A stretch of DNA of 64,000 bases from Terebella lapidaria (Eukaryota; Annelida; Polychaeta; Terebellida; Terebellidae): positions 40,865,719-40,929,718 of the forward strand of contig OX424560.1 of the NCBI GenBank assembly GCA_949152475.1, written 5' to 3'. The notes beneath the pieces were generated by a model. That model was not told the origin of the DNA. It worked only from the letters and a program-made list of their open reading frames with translations, and made no database searches. The translations under genes and the position numbers were made by a program. Within the stretch, counting starts at the first letter, position 1. Each line of letters starts with the position of its first letter. Below, piece after piece: positions 43,602-55,539 of this stretch.

Positions 43602-43603
<2 letters not shown>

Positions 43604-44711
43604 GTGACATGCTTTATACGGATTGCTCCAGCACCGACACACAGGATCGCCTCGAACATGCAGTACGGGTCTTTTGTTTCATCTATTTCCCAGCTTTATG
43701 GTCCTGGGTTTTTTTTATTCTCGGGAGGAATTATTGATTATCATGTGTCAATATCGTGTCATTATTCAAAATCGTCTTACCGGTAGATGTGCATTTTTAT
43801 AATGAGACACTGATGAATATGTCCTGGCTTCTTGCACAAGCTCCAGCTAATATCAACGAAAATGTACAGTAAAAAGGCGATGCAATCTTCAAACTACACC
43901 TCTTCTGAGGTGAAATGCATTTACTGCAGTTTTATTGTCATAATATGTGTTACAAGTCTACATTTCCATGTGTATTTATCGAAAGGTTCACCAGTACAGA
44001 GCAAGCAACAAAGAGTTGCCATACATTCATCCTCCGTGTCGGCGAATACAGCCGACTACAACATATTGTACTGTGAAGAGTTGTCAGAGACACGAAGCTT
44101 TTATTTCCATTTTAGTCCATGCGCGGAAAAAAATAGAAGTCAATGCATGATAGCATACACGCAAGACGACTTCTGGGCCGAATAATAGCTTAAAAAGACA
44201 AAAATAAACATCTCAAGATGTCTGGCTCAGTGTGGGTAACCATAGCATAGGACATATATACTCCTATATAGGTATATATTTCCATAAATACCGAGTTGTC
44301 TGTCAAATACAGTCTGTCAACACGTATAAAAATAACCAACAGATTGGTTGGTGGAATTATATCCTGAGCAAAAATATGTTGGCGCTTTCTTGAACATGTT
44401 ACTCGTTGTCAAGTTGAATTTGCATATCTTAGTTATCTGCGTGAATTTCTTCACAAGAACTAGCTCGGTGTGGACTGGATGACCTGCTGGAAATATTATT
44501 AGATAGGATATAGGTCCTCTGGGGGACAATTACAACAATGAAATCACGCCGCCTAACTCAGTGGTTGTACGTATGTATAGTTTGTGTCAGGTCCATTGTT
44601 CTTTTACCAACAATATTTCGTTGTAGAATATCATTGACCTCAAGAATTCAGGAACAGGTAGCGATAAGCATAGTTTTCATGTTGCACTAGTTGTTGTTAA
44701 CTTTAAATTAG

Positions 44712-45297
44712 AGTAAACAAGAAACCTACAGTGGAGATAATTATTTTTGTGGCCACCGCAAATATGTTGGGATGTTTATGTGATTAATAACCTTAATTTG
44801 TTGGATGAAATTGCTCACTATTCTCCATATAATAAACAAAGAAGAACATATCTACAGATGTATATCAGAGCACAGACATTCAATGGTTTTAATGTTGCCC
44901 AATGTTTCGGATCAAACTGATAGTTTATGCGTCTATTTTGGTGTAAAAAAAAAATGTTATCACAATTCATCACTTTTATATCGTAAACTATAAAAGTTGG
45001 CAAACTTTCGTAATTGTTCTGACAACATCAGAAATTTAGCTCAATATGTTTGTTGCGCTACTGTATGCTTATGTATTACGGTAAATCAACAAAGAGCACA
45101 GTATTTGCGTTTATTCACAAGATTAAAATGTAAAACCTCATGGAAGCAACAGAAATATTATTTTGGAAAGTGCTTTGATCCTTTTGTTGAGATTACTATA
45201 TTAAACAAATGATAGCAGGACCGGGCCCACTCATGCCTACCCTCCGTGGGTCTGTTTTTACCCAAACTTAGAAGACCAGCGCGACGCGCTGGCCAAA
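44712..45297 (+). repeat. Repeat R, copy 1
   Basis: About 590 bp, present in inverted orientation at 51099-51691. One end contains CCAGCGCGACGCGCTGG, a hairpin with 8-bp arms; the other begins near GTAAACAAGAAACCTACAGTG. Duplicated block D copy 2 lacks it at the corresponding place, so it is an insertion. It is probably a non-autonomous mobile element. No target duplication was clear to me. Confidence 0.65.
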
Positions 45298-45755
45298 TAT
45301 GGGTGTATCACAAAATCCGTGAACATAATACAGCTTGGTTTCTGCAGCTTGTATCCAACATTTAGGAACAGCTGTATGCCTCGATAACAATCGCATGTCT
45401 TGCTTGTATTAAAAAGATACTGTATCAGACATAAAACAGATGTTGAGAATTGGGATATTGATATTTGTAGCAGTGTGTAAGGTAAACTACAGAGGCTGCA
45501 TAGATCGCTACATTTGATGACAAATATTCAATAGAAAAGGCGAAACACAAGCACACAATTATCTTATTTTAGGAGTTGTACAATACATGGTAGAATGTCT
45601 AGTGTATTTTGATTACTATGTATCATTTGCGGAAGAAATTCTATAGGTGTATGGTGATGACAATTTATTATGCTTTTTTCTCACCGTATTCGAATTATCA
45701 AACTGTTTGTGACATTCTGTTTACAGAAGCTGCTGTGACTCACTCGGATGTTAGA

Positions 45756-47096
45756 ATGCCAGCCACAAGTGAGAGCGGTAGTGTCTCGGACCACAGTGAG
45801 ACGTCATCGTCCAGTGATGACAAGGGCAGTGAGATGAAGGCTGACGACATCTGCCGTGATTACCTGCGCAATGTCTGCAAGCGAGGGAAGCGCTGCAAGT
45901 ATCGGCACCCAGATCCCAATGAAGCTAAGGAACTCGGTCGTCGACAGGAATACACGTTTTGCCATGACTACCAGAACTCCGGTTGTCGCCGCCACAACTG
46001 TCGCTTTCTGCACTGCACGCGAGACGAGGAGGACTACCACAAACAAACCGGACAGCTTCCAGTACGGTTACAACAGGCAGCTGCTCTGGGCATCGGCGTT
46101 GTACCCAACGAACTGCCCCTATTGAAGGGCGAGGTACCTGTGTGCAAGGATTTTTTAAAAGGACAATGTATGCGTGGTGGGCGATGCAAGTACCGGCATG
46201 TTGCACCTCCACAGTTCCCAGAATCAAAAACTCCACCGAAAGAAGGAAATCCGCGGAACGGGTCAACAGAGACATTCGAGAATGATGAATTTGAACGCTA
46301 CAGCCATGACTTCGATTCCACAACGACTCCTACAATGGTTACAATAGCAACGAAACGTCGTAGGACAGAGGACAGTTTCAGTAGTCTTGCTGGCTTCCAC
46401 CGGACAACGACCACAACACCAGTAGACTATACATGGTTATTAGAAGAAGAAAACACAATCCTCAGACGCAAAGTTGAGGAGCTCAAAAAACATGTATCAG
46501 ACTTAGCAGCTACCAACGAGGTGTTGCTGGAACAGAATGCCAGATATCGTTCAAACAAATGCAGTACGGCTGGTGCTGCTCAACCCATCATTACAGTGAG
46601 TCAGGTTGTTACCCCAGCCATTACACCCACCCCTGTGATAGCTCGTACAGCGATAGCACATCACGCTCAAACTATCGCCACCTTGACCGGACAGGCACAC
46701 CTGACTCTAAACTCGAATAGTGCTCATCATGCTCATCCGCAAAACATGGCGGCCATTGCGGGTCCCAAACAGTTGACAGTGAACGGGAACAGTGAGCTGA
46801 TTATGTCACAACCAACGGTAGCACAGCTGAACAACACGGCTGTGTCGGTGGCTCTAAACTCGGTGACACAAAACATAGTTCCTGTGTCTATCATGGACCA
46901 CTCATTACAGACCCAGATGCCGTCAGTGACGATGGCACAGAACATGGGCCAGGCTGTAGCCACACCCAGCTCTCTGACTCAATCTGTGCCGCCATCTGCT
47001 CAGACTCTCTGCATTGGCAGTAACCTCAATACACAGCTAGTGTCATACCCGATCATGTCACAGTGTGTATCCCTTCCCAATACTAGTCTTGGATGA
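45756..47096 (+). CDS. ZC3H10: Zinc finger CCCH domain-containing protein 10 orthologue
   Basis: 446 codons in one exon. I chose ATG 45756 (MPATSESG) because the frame upstream to 45609 is AT-rich and non-conserved and a splice acceptor, ATTCTGTTTACAG, ends at 45726. After an acidic serine-rich N-terminus come three CCCH fingers: C33-C41-C47-H51, C69-C77-C82-H86 and C130-C138-C144-H148. A coiled coil at about 228-262 (LLEEENTILRRKVEELKKHV) is followed by TNEVLLEQN, a stretch almost unchanged in the vertebrate protein. The rest is Thr/Gln/Ala-rich low complexity ending in a YPIMSQ-like tail, also as in vertebrates (human 434 aa). The mammalian protein is an RNA- or DNA-binding regulator linked to mitochondrial and thermogenic gene control. 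Codon use is normal and the ORF intact. It is flanked on both sides by block D copies. Confidence 0.94.
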   Translation: MPATSESGSVSDHSETSSSSDDKGSEMKADDICRDYLRNVCKRGKRCKYRHPDPNEAKELGRRQEYTFCHDYQNSGCRRHNCRFLHCTRDEEDYHKQTGQLPVRLQQAAALGIGVVPNELPLLKGEVPVCKDFLKGQCMRGGRCKYRHVAPPQFPESKTPPKEGNPRNGSTETFENDEFERYSHDFDSTTTPTMVTIATKRRRTEDSFSSLAGFHRTTTTTPVDYTWLLEEENTILRRKVEELKKHVSDLAATNEVLLEQNARYRSNKCSTAGAAQPIITVSQVVTPAITPTPVIARTAIAHHAQTIATLTGQAHLTLNSNSAHHAHPQNMAAIAGPKQLTVNGNSELIMSQPTVAQLNNTAVSVALNSVTQNIVPVSIMDHSLQTQMPSVTMAQNMGQAVATPSSLTQSVPPSAQTLCIGSNLNTQLVSYPIMSQCVSLPNTSLG

Positions 47097-48648
47097 TATG
47101 TACCTTATTACAAAAAGCGGCACAGTGGTATTTTGAATTTCAATTGCACCTCACGATGTGTTTTGTTTACTTGTGGAAGGATTATGTAGCTATTGTGGAT
47201 TTTACTAATAACTATCGTCCAGTTATTGATAGCAATTTGTTCATTCTGACTGTGCTTCATTAATGTTGTATTCAATGTGATAACAAAAGTAACTTGGTGA
47301 CAGTTGTAGTGACAAGACGTGTGTGATCAAACAATCTGAACACACAAAAGTGAGACGTTCAACAGCCTGGCTTATACAGTTGAATTTTGCTACTTCAGGT
47401 TAACATGAATATTCACTGCATATCGTTCACGTATGTAGTTATACTGTCATTATGTGCCAATCAATATATTTTTATCATAACTATCATGTCCCATGGATTC
47501 ATAAAGATTTGTTCATAAATATATTTATAAGTTTAACAAATCCTGTTGTATTGAATTGTGTTTGTACATTTATTGAATAACTGACAATTCATGACCTCCA
47601 TGAACAGTGGTTATTTTGACATTCGCTTGTGTGTTCTAGTTGCGAAGTTTGAAAGATGAAAATATTTTCTGTTATATTTCAGGTTGAATGTAATGTTAAT
47701 TTCCCCGTATTATTAAATACATCTTACATACCATGTCCTTGTTCAAGTCATGATCACCCTGTGACTGGGCTCTACTGCCATGGGTATTTACTGGTATGGG
47801 TAATGTTTCTGATGAACGAATAACCATTATCTAAATTGACATGCCACTGGAACACGATTGTGTCAACACGCGTCAGAGACACATATAAACACATGCATAC
47901 AACAAACAACACACCCTCCTGAAGTACAATTCACAATTTGATGTATATGTTTCACATGGGTGTACATTTATTAAATATGTACGAGTTGTGACTGCCTGGT
48001 AGGTAGCACATAAAAACACATGTGCTCCAGACTATGAAATATAGTTTATGAATTTTTCCAGAACGCTAAATTTGATAAACTACGTTAAACTACGTTTGAT
48101 TAATATATATATCATTATTACACGATGTGTACCAACGATATTTCTATTTATCATTCTTATATGATAATATTCAACCCAATCCTATACCGATATCAAAGAT
48201 ACACATCCTTATATCTTACACTAAGCTTGCACGTACTTTTATGTGTGCTTGTATTTTGCTTCCATCGTGTTTTTAATGGTACGACAACGTTGGAAGTATG
48301 AACGAATCAGTCTCGACCTAATTCATGATCACAATGACATCAGATATAATGTGGTGTTATACAATATACATATTTGTATTATTTGTATATTATAACATGA
48401 TATAGTATACTGACTCATTCTGGTGCCTCCGCTGCAAGATAAAACTGATTATCATTGATGAGTAAACTGCCTGCCATATATTTGCTGCAGATCAATCACG
48501 TTCACGCGGGGCTTTGATGGGATCTCGCTAGTTGCTCCATGCATTTTACAGCACAAACCTTCCTCATAGTTATTCGTGTTCATTATCAGCCAATATACTT
48601 GTTTTGATTGCGAGACATGTATAGCATGTATAGCAAAAAATGAATAAA
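47097..48648 (+). other. Probable ZC3H10 3' UTR; no other gene
   Basis: AT-rich sequence after the stop codon. Possible poly(A) signals are ATTAAA at 47712-47717 and AATAAA at 48643-48648; I cannot tell which is used. No other feature. Confidence 0.4.
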
Positions 48649-48889
48649 TCGAAGGAGCTTGAAATCCAAGATGACCACGAAATTGTTCTCATATAACCGT
48701 TTTGAAATTCACTGCTGGTAACGATTTGCATAGTGATGATAATCTGGTTTTGGTGTCTTATCTCATGTTTGGGGGATTGTGTAAATTTTTCTATTAAATT
48801 ACAATTAAATGAACCCTTGATGGCATAATTATATAACTGCCCTTGAAATAGAAAAATATGATCACTCGTACCTCAAAGATTGCGGAAAG

Positions 48890-50960
48890 GACTATAAATT
48901 GGTTTGGAATATGACTAGTTGGCCTATTTTACAAATTGTGTATTTTCCTGTATCTAGGTTTTCGTGTCTGGTTTGTCCAGAAAGTCTGGTTTCTCTATGC
49001 GTGACCTATAGTCAGGAGTTTAATTTGGTTGATATCGGTAAACGATTCAATCAGTAATAAAGCTTCGTGCACGACCATTTGACTACATATTCAGTAATTA
49101 TTGTGTCAGTTGATAAACAGAGATCTAACGTGCTGTATATCATTTGGTAGGCTTCAACGTATTGCAATACATTAGCAATACCAGACTCAGAGAGGAAACC
49201 GTGTTTACAAAGTACCCTGAATTACCGGAATGAATCCTTGTGATTCAAGGGAAACCTAAAACACACCACTGATTCTAACACCCGCTCATATTAGAGCAAT
49301 TAGCACCGTCGTCAGACCTTCTGTCTCCCCTCATCACCGATTTCGACTGAATCGATCTGATCAATGAGACGAGCTTATCATCCAGAGGAACAGAGAGCAA
49401 TTGATTTACTTGATCAATATCTCATAGGATGCCCTGACATGAAAAAAACAATGATATTAGTTTTGATCTAGTAAATGACGCGATTCGTCATTCGCTTTCA
49501 AAAAGTATATGAATGTATGACGTCTTCCAAACTACACCTCACTACAGAAGCTGTCATCAAATGTGGTTCCCTCAAGGCACAAACACGCAATACAAATGGT
49601 CGCCTGTGTGCTACACAAAGGACAGTGCGCTGTATGCTCTCGTGTACTCCCATGTTTCGACATAAAAAAAAACACAATGCATGCCCCTACACTATATGTG
49701 ACATTCCTCATAACGATGGACACATCAACATAAGGATCGCCTTGAACTTGCAATCTTGGTGTTTCATCTATTTCCCAGTTTTATGGTCCAGAAAATTATT
49801 GATTACCGTGTGCCGATATCGTGACAATATTCACACTCGTCTTGAATGTACCTCGCATAATGAGACACTGATGGATATGTCTTGGCCCAGGCTCTTCGAT
49901 GGTTAAAATCAACGGAGTATACACACACAATCACACACAAAACAAAACAATACAACCTTCAAATTACACATCATCTTAATGTTTTGTTCTATGAGTGTTT
50001 TCACTGCTTGGGTGATGTTTGTCAATGTATTTACTGAAGTGTCAGGATGATCACAAATGTATATATCATGTGTATTTATTGAAACATTTTTTGTTTCACG
50101 ACTATCGACCAAACAAGAAAGAGTTGCCATACATTCATATTCATTGTCAATGAATACAGCCAGCTACAACATATTGTACTGTGAAGAGTTGTCACAGACA
50201 CGAAGCTTTTATTTCCATCTTAGTATATGTGTAGGAAAAAATAGACAAAAGTCAATGCAGGATAGCATCCATATGCAAGACTTGACGTCTGGGCCGAATA
50301 ATAGCTTCAAAAGATGAAAATAGGCCAACGAAGATATCTGGTTCAGTGGGGGGTTACCATTGGCCATAAAATTATGCATAATATGTTTCTACAAATATTG
50401 AGTTGTCTGTCAAATACTTTCTGTCAACATAACCAATAGCTCGAAATTATTTTTTAAACAAAAATATCTTGGCGCTTTCTTAAACATGTTACTTGTTGTC
50501 GAGTTGAATTTGCATATCTTTGCTAAGGTATGAATTTGATTTTTTCGCAAGAAGTAGTTTGTGATGGACTGGCTGACCTGCTGGAAATGTTATTATGTAG
50601 GATAATGGTCCTCTGGAGGGACGGTTACAACAATGATGTCACGTCGTGAGTGATATCTTATTGTGGAATATATCATGATTAGGCCGAAGATTTCAGCAAG
50701 AGGAAGCGATAATGACACTTAACGCAATAGATGTTGTCAATTTTGATTGGAATAAAACATGTGTGGGATAAAATATTCGTGAACTCGATACAAATACTGG
50801 TATTGCTCTTTGTATTTATGAATATAAATTATGATATATGCCGATTCCCACAACATTCAGGTATATTCAGGTACAGCTGTATAAGTCATAATATTTGTAT
50901 GTCTTGCTTATATTGAAAGAGATACCGCATCGGATATATTCCAGGCATTGAGATATCGTA
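48890..50960. repeat. Duplicated block D, copy 2
   Basis: Direct-orientation partner of 42780-45480; similarity is clear from about 49130, weaker from 48890. The open frame at 49475-49906 covers a region whose counterpart in copy 1 is broken by a microsatellite, so it is not treated as a gene. Confidence 0.75.
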
Positions 50961-51098
50961 CATTTTTTATGCACTGTGAAATCTTAAAAACTCAGTTATA
51001 TTATTTGTTCATGTTGTTATTTCTATGGCCAGGAACCATGTGCTCAATGGTGTTATGAACGAAAATTCCCTATCATCGCTCAAGGCCGGAAGTTTCAT

Positions 51099-51691
51099 TG
51101 GCCAACGCGTCGCGCTGGTTTTCTAAGTTTTGGTAAAAACAGACCCACGGAGGATAGATATGAGTGGGCCCGGTCTTGCTATAATTTGTTAAATACAGTA
51201 ATCTCAACAAAAGGATCACAACACTTTCAAAAATAACATCTCTAATTGTTTCCATGAGGTTTTACATTTTAATCTCGTCGGTATACGCAAATACTGTGAG
51301 AGCTTTGCGATATTTGTTGATTTACCGTAATACATACGCATACAGTAGCGCAGCAAAAATATTTTTGATGTTGACAGAACAATTACCAAAGGTTGCCAAC
51401 TTTTATAGTTTACGATATAAAAGTGATAAATTGTGATGAAAAATATTTTTTTTACACCAAAATAGACGCATAAACTATGATTTTGATCCAAAACATTGGG
51501 CAACATTAAAATCATTGAATGCATGTGCTCGGATATACATCTATAGATATGTTCTTTTTTGTTTATTATATGTTGAATAAATGAGCAATTTAATCCAATA
51601 AATTAAGGTTATTAATTACATAAACTTTCCCATCCCAACATATTCCCGCTGGCCACAAAAATAATTCTCTCCACTGTAGGTTACTTGTTCA
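51099..51691 (-). repeat. Repeat R, copy 2 (inverted)
   Basis: Reverse complement of 44712-45297 with modest divergence; starts TTGGCCAACGCGTCGCGCTG and ends near CACTGTAGGTTACTTGTTCA. The open frames at 51216-51524 (minus) and 44805-45212 (plus) overlap the same repeat and differ in frame, so I read them as non-coding. Confidence 0.7.
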
Positions 51692-52319
51692 GAAATGTCA
51701 TATTACGATTCTTAATTATAGTTCGCCTGAACAGATTCAGGGGTTTGAAGTGGAATAATCGGTTTCTGAAATTCGTTATCTATCAATTGGCTAGGATATA
51801 TCAGATGATATAGCACCGTTACAACCCGCAAAATACGTCCGCATGACCCTGCAGTGGAGTTTGAACATACAGTAAAAACGCACAATGTGAACGAATTGTT
51901 TACATCTGCGCTAACATAAACAAAGACACGAATTTCCCTATATTGTCGATATTTGCAACACAAAAGAATCAAACTAAATATTTGGGGGTCCGATTACTAT
52001 AATATACCACACATATACGAGTTTCAAGTAATCATGGTAACAGTGCTGTGTATTTTCTATATTAAATTTTCATCACTGCACGGGAACCGTTCCGTGTGAA
52101 ACTATTTTCAAAATCCGAGTTTCAATGTCAAATTTAGACAAATTCGTGTGCGCATTGGAACTTTTGCACGTTACAGCTGCTCTAAAGCTACTGATCACTT
52201 TTGAACGGAAAAGCAAAAACCGAATATTCCACTTTAACTGAACAGAGCCTGGATTTCAGCAATAGATGTATCATGCCACTACTAGATGTTAGTATCGTAT
52301 TAGGGTTTGAATTAAAACA
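51692..52319. other. No gene seen
   Basis: AT-rich sequence, no supportable feature. Confidence 0.45.
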
Positions 52320-52870
52320 GATTTTCGGCAGATTGATGTTCCTCAAGGCAATACAGTTTGTCGTCCATGTTCCACATGAAAGACTATGTTCCACGTGTCG
52401 TGTTTCACGTGTGGTGAGAAACAATACATGTACCCCACTTGTCAAGTCGCCATTCATACACTATAATACTTTGAACACGGTCGTGTTGATTCATCTATTC
52501 GTAGCTTCATGCTCTTGAATTTCTTTCCCACAAAAGAAATTATTGATCAGTGCGGGTCCAGATTGAGACATTGATCTCTTCGTCTCGTGGATGTGTCATT
52601 TTCTGATGAGACAATGATGGATATTTCTTTGTTATCTTTTTGCGCAGGATGTAGCTTTCAGTCCATGGAGACATCCATACAGCCTCGAAATTATCCATCA
52701 GGTTTTGAAGTCATATAGGTCAATATCTTGTAATCCATTTGCCACTTGAGTTTGCATATATTTGCTAAGATCTCGTCTTGTTTGTCTCTTCAAAGCCAGC
52801 TCTGCATGTACTGTATGATTTTTTTAAAAGTGCAATAAATTGTTCATTGGTTCCTCTTTGGGACCATTCA
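52320..52870. repeat. Diverged third copy of part of block D
   Basis: TTCCTCAAGGCAATACAGTT near 52338, GATGAGACAATGATGGATAT near 52606 and TTTGCATATATTTGCTAAGA near 52751 line up in order with 49568, 49858 and 50508. Divergence is high, so this is an older copy. Confidence 0.45.
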
Positions 52871-54254
52871 GAAAGCATTCTGAAAGATAATTAGTCTCAA
52901 AGAATGTATGTATTTGTGAATATTAGATTAGAACAAACCCACATATACATCACTATCGTTGTACATCCTCTTTTTTTCTTCGTGACTGAACTTGTGATTA
53001 TTTTCCCTCATATCTCATACAACGTTTTGATTATGATTTCCTCCCTATCATTGTGGAAAACGTGTATAACTTGAGAGCAATGCTGAATTTTTCTTCCTTG
53101 GATTAACATATAGTTATAAGACATATTGAGAAGTGATATGCTTCCTTACGTGTTCTCAAACGAACCAAAATCAAAATTACCGTATACCTATCCTAGAAGA
53201 GTTAGTATCTGTTCTTTTATTACAGCATATATATTCGATCGTACCTTCGGGAACGTTGTTCAGGAACTTATACAAATAACTGATATACCATTTGTACTGC
53301 CTGGTTAAATGCCTCGAAGACATGTCTACAAACAGCACACTGATGACTTATCCATTTTTAATCCGATAAATTCCTCTCATAAGATGTTCTGAACATCGAA
53401 AGAACGAGGCATAACTCCGGGGTAGCCTAGTAGGTGACTATCCGCTTGAGTCTCTAGACAAATTCATCAACTTTGGCCGTCTAATCGTCAATATACTGTA
53501 TAATGTACTAAATAAACTGCCTCACTTCGCTGGATCATATAATGATGATAATGATATTGTCGATATAGTTTTTATGGATGTACCAGATTCTGTTGGGACA
53601 TGCAATATACAGATCACCGATTAACAACCCAAGCATACAAAAAATCGTCCGACGATGATATAATATATAATGCTTGTGTGAGAGATATGGGGCTCTAGAC
53701 TAATTACAATAGTCGACAATAGATATCAAATAAATATATTGCATCAAATAAATACATCTGAATAGATTGTTCTATACTCAGATTTGTATATTGTATGCAC
53801 GGTTGTTGGTGTAAATAATAAACAGATAAGATTCCGGCCCAGTTGTAGTTTAAGCATCTAAGCTTTCCTGGAGAAAAACATTAAGAAGACGAAATTATTG
53901 ACAGGTTTTGTCTCCGAAACAGCCAAGGATTCAGGAACACCGTGCATTCTTTCGTTATGATATGTATCTTTTTCGGTTTTTTTTTTGCAGATTGTTAAAT
54001 GACAAGTTAAAATAGAATACTGAGTGTGCTCTTGATTACCATCAGTTTTTCCCCGCTACTCCGAACTGGTTGATTGCACTAGTACTAACAACTCATATCC
54101 AGTGCATGATTGGTTAGTCTATCATTATTCGACAATCTGGCATAAAAGAAGTGAACATCATCTTCTAAATAGGAATCTTCCTACACATGTATTATTTGTA
54201 ATACATATTAAGTAATCATTTTGTAATAACAGTTTCCTATATATTCTTTCATTG

Positions 54255-54256
<2 letters not shown>
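52871..54256. other. No gene seen
   Basis: Very AT-rich. A single tRNA A-box-like TAGCCTAGTAGG occurs near 53425 with no B box, so it is at most a broken SINE. Confidence 0.45.

Positions 54257-54289
<33 letters not shown>
54257..54289. repeat. (TA)n microsatellite
   Basis: An uninterrupted AT/TA run directly before a MITE copy. Confidence 0.95.
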
Positions 54290-54290
<1 letters not shown>

Positions 54291-54545
54291 CTATATAAAC
54301 GACATTAGGTCAAAACCCGGGTATTAAGTCAAAACTATGACATTAAGTCAAAACTTGTCATATATAATATCCATACACATCTTTTGCAACTACTGTTGAT
54401 AGATAATTACTTTTAGTCGCATATTTAGACGTCACTGTGCATTTGCAAGTGAACGCATTAAAACAATAGAATATACGAAAATATACGGTGAGGTTTTGAC
54501 TTAATACTTTTGACTTAATACTTTCGACCTAATGTCCAATTACTC
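54288..54545. mobile_element. MITE-like element, copy 1, with ACATTARGTCAAAA inverted ends
   Basis: Begins near TAACTATATAAACGACATTA. ACATTAGGTCAAAA at the left is mirrored by TTTCGACCTAATGT at the right. Further copies of ATTAAGTCAAAA follow the left end, and TTTTGACTTAAT repeats precede the right end, giving multiple subterminal repeats. There is no ORF. The 260-bp body is shared with 54733-54967. No certain target duplication. Confidence 0.7.
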
Positions 54546-54732
54546 TACTATATAAAAAGGATTAAGTCAAAATCTCGACCTAATGCCCGGTAGACCATAT
54601 ATTTTTCCTACTGCTGTGAATTTGACTGCTATCGAGTTCACAACATTTAAAATTATCCAAAAGTCATTGCTATTGTATATAAAAAGCAACAAGTCTCTAA
54701 ATCTATTTAACAGCAATATATTTAGATATATG

Positions 54733-54967
54733 TAACTATATAAACGACATTAGGTCAAAATCGGGGTATTAAGTCAAAACTATGACATTAAGTCAAAATC
54801 TGTCATATATATAATCCATACACATCTTTTGCAACGGCTGTTGGTGGATAATTACTTTTAGTCGCATATTTAGACGTCACTGTGCATATGCAAGTGCACG
54901 CATCAAAACAATAAAATATACGAAAACATATGGTGAAGTTTTGACTTAATGGTTTTGACTTAATGTG
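54733..54967. mobile_element. MITE-like element, copy 2
   Basis: Same orientation and body as 54288-54545 (shared TTTTAGTCGCATATTTAGAC), with ACATTAGGTCAAAA left and TTTTGACTTAATGT right. A solitary ATTAAGTCAAAATCTCGACC occurs between the two copies near 54561. Confidence 0.7.
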
Positions 54968-55089
54968 ACCAAACATGGTTTTAGTGCAGCATTTGACGAT
55001 ACATGACAAGGCCACTATTGTCTTATTCTTAGAAACTACTACATGATGTTATGTCTCATAACCTTTAACATTCATTAACTATCCATGGC

Positions 55090-55225
55090 TTATTCCTGAC
55101 ATGGTTGGGTTTCTTCCAGAAGCAACCTATTTTTTCCAGGACAATGGAAGACTTTCTTCTGGAAGAAACCTATTTCTTCCAGGGCAATGCAAGACTTTCT
55201 TCCGGAAGAAACTGGAAGAAATTTC
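55090..55225. repeat. Short tandem repeat with TTCTTCnnGAAGAAA cores
   Basis: Three units of about 50 bp contain CTTCTTCCAGAAG, CTTCTTCTGGAAGAAAC and CTTCTTCCGGAAGAAAC separated by CAATGGAAGA/CAATGCAAGA spacers. The cores contain inverted TTC/GAA pentamers as in heat-shock elements. No gene is adjacent. Confidence 0.65.
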
Positions 55226-55539
55226 GGAGCATAAACAAACTCCATACTCTGCATATAAATTTCTTTATTTGTGAAAACATTCATGATTAGCACTGGCTAA
55301 CGACTGATAGAAGTAGGCAAATTCTGATAGATTATCATCGATGAACGATGACAACTTTTGCGGCTGGTTCGGTGCCTGCATCAGACTCGCGAGGACGTTT
55401 CACCGGTATAGCGTTAGGCCGGATGTCTGCATGGTTGACCGCGGTCGCTGGCGCAGCCTGAAGATACATGACAAAACGAGACAATCAGAGATTGCAGACC
55501 CTCGCCCTTCAGATTTAGTCACTAAAATTAGGCGATAAT

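Larger units (their letters stand above)
42780..45480. repeat. Duplicated block D, copy 1
   Basis: Direct match to 49130-50960 in pieces: GAATTACCGGAATGAATCCT near 42880 and 49210; GCTACACAAAGGACAGTGCG near 43351 and 49610; ATATTGTACTGTGAAGAGTT near 44063 and 50169; GACCTGCTGGAAAT near 44480 and 50575; and the end near 45330-45480 against 50790-50960. Copy 1 is longer because it carries a microsatellite expansion (43425-43601) and an insertion (44712-45297). No gene is recognised. Confidence 0.75.

Noticed and set aside
43269..43786. Cys-Val and Thr-His repeat proteins
   Set aside because: They are translations of the CA microsatellite.
45609..45755. Extended N-terminus of ZC3H10
   Set aside because: AT-rich, non-conserved, and lies before a good splice acceptor; it is intron sequence.
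49475..49906. 143-residue ORF in block D copy 2
   Set aside because: The paralogous region in copy 1 is disrupted and the peptide has no recognisable motif.
53411..53460. tRNA or SINE promoter at TAGCCTAGTAGG
   Set aside because: A box only; no B box or tRNA fold follows.
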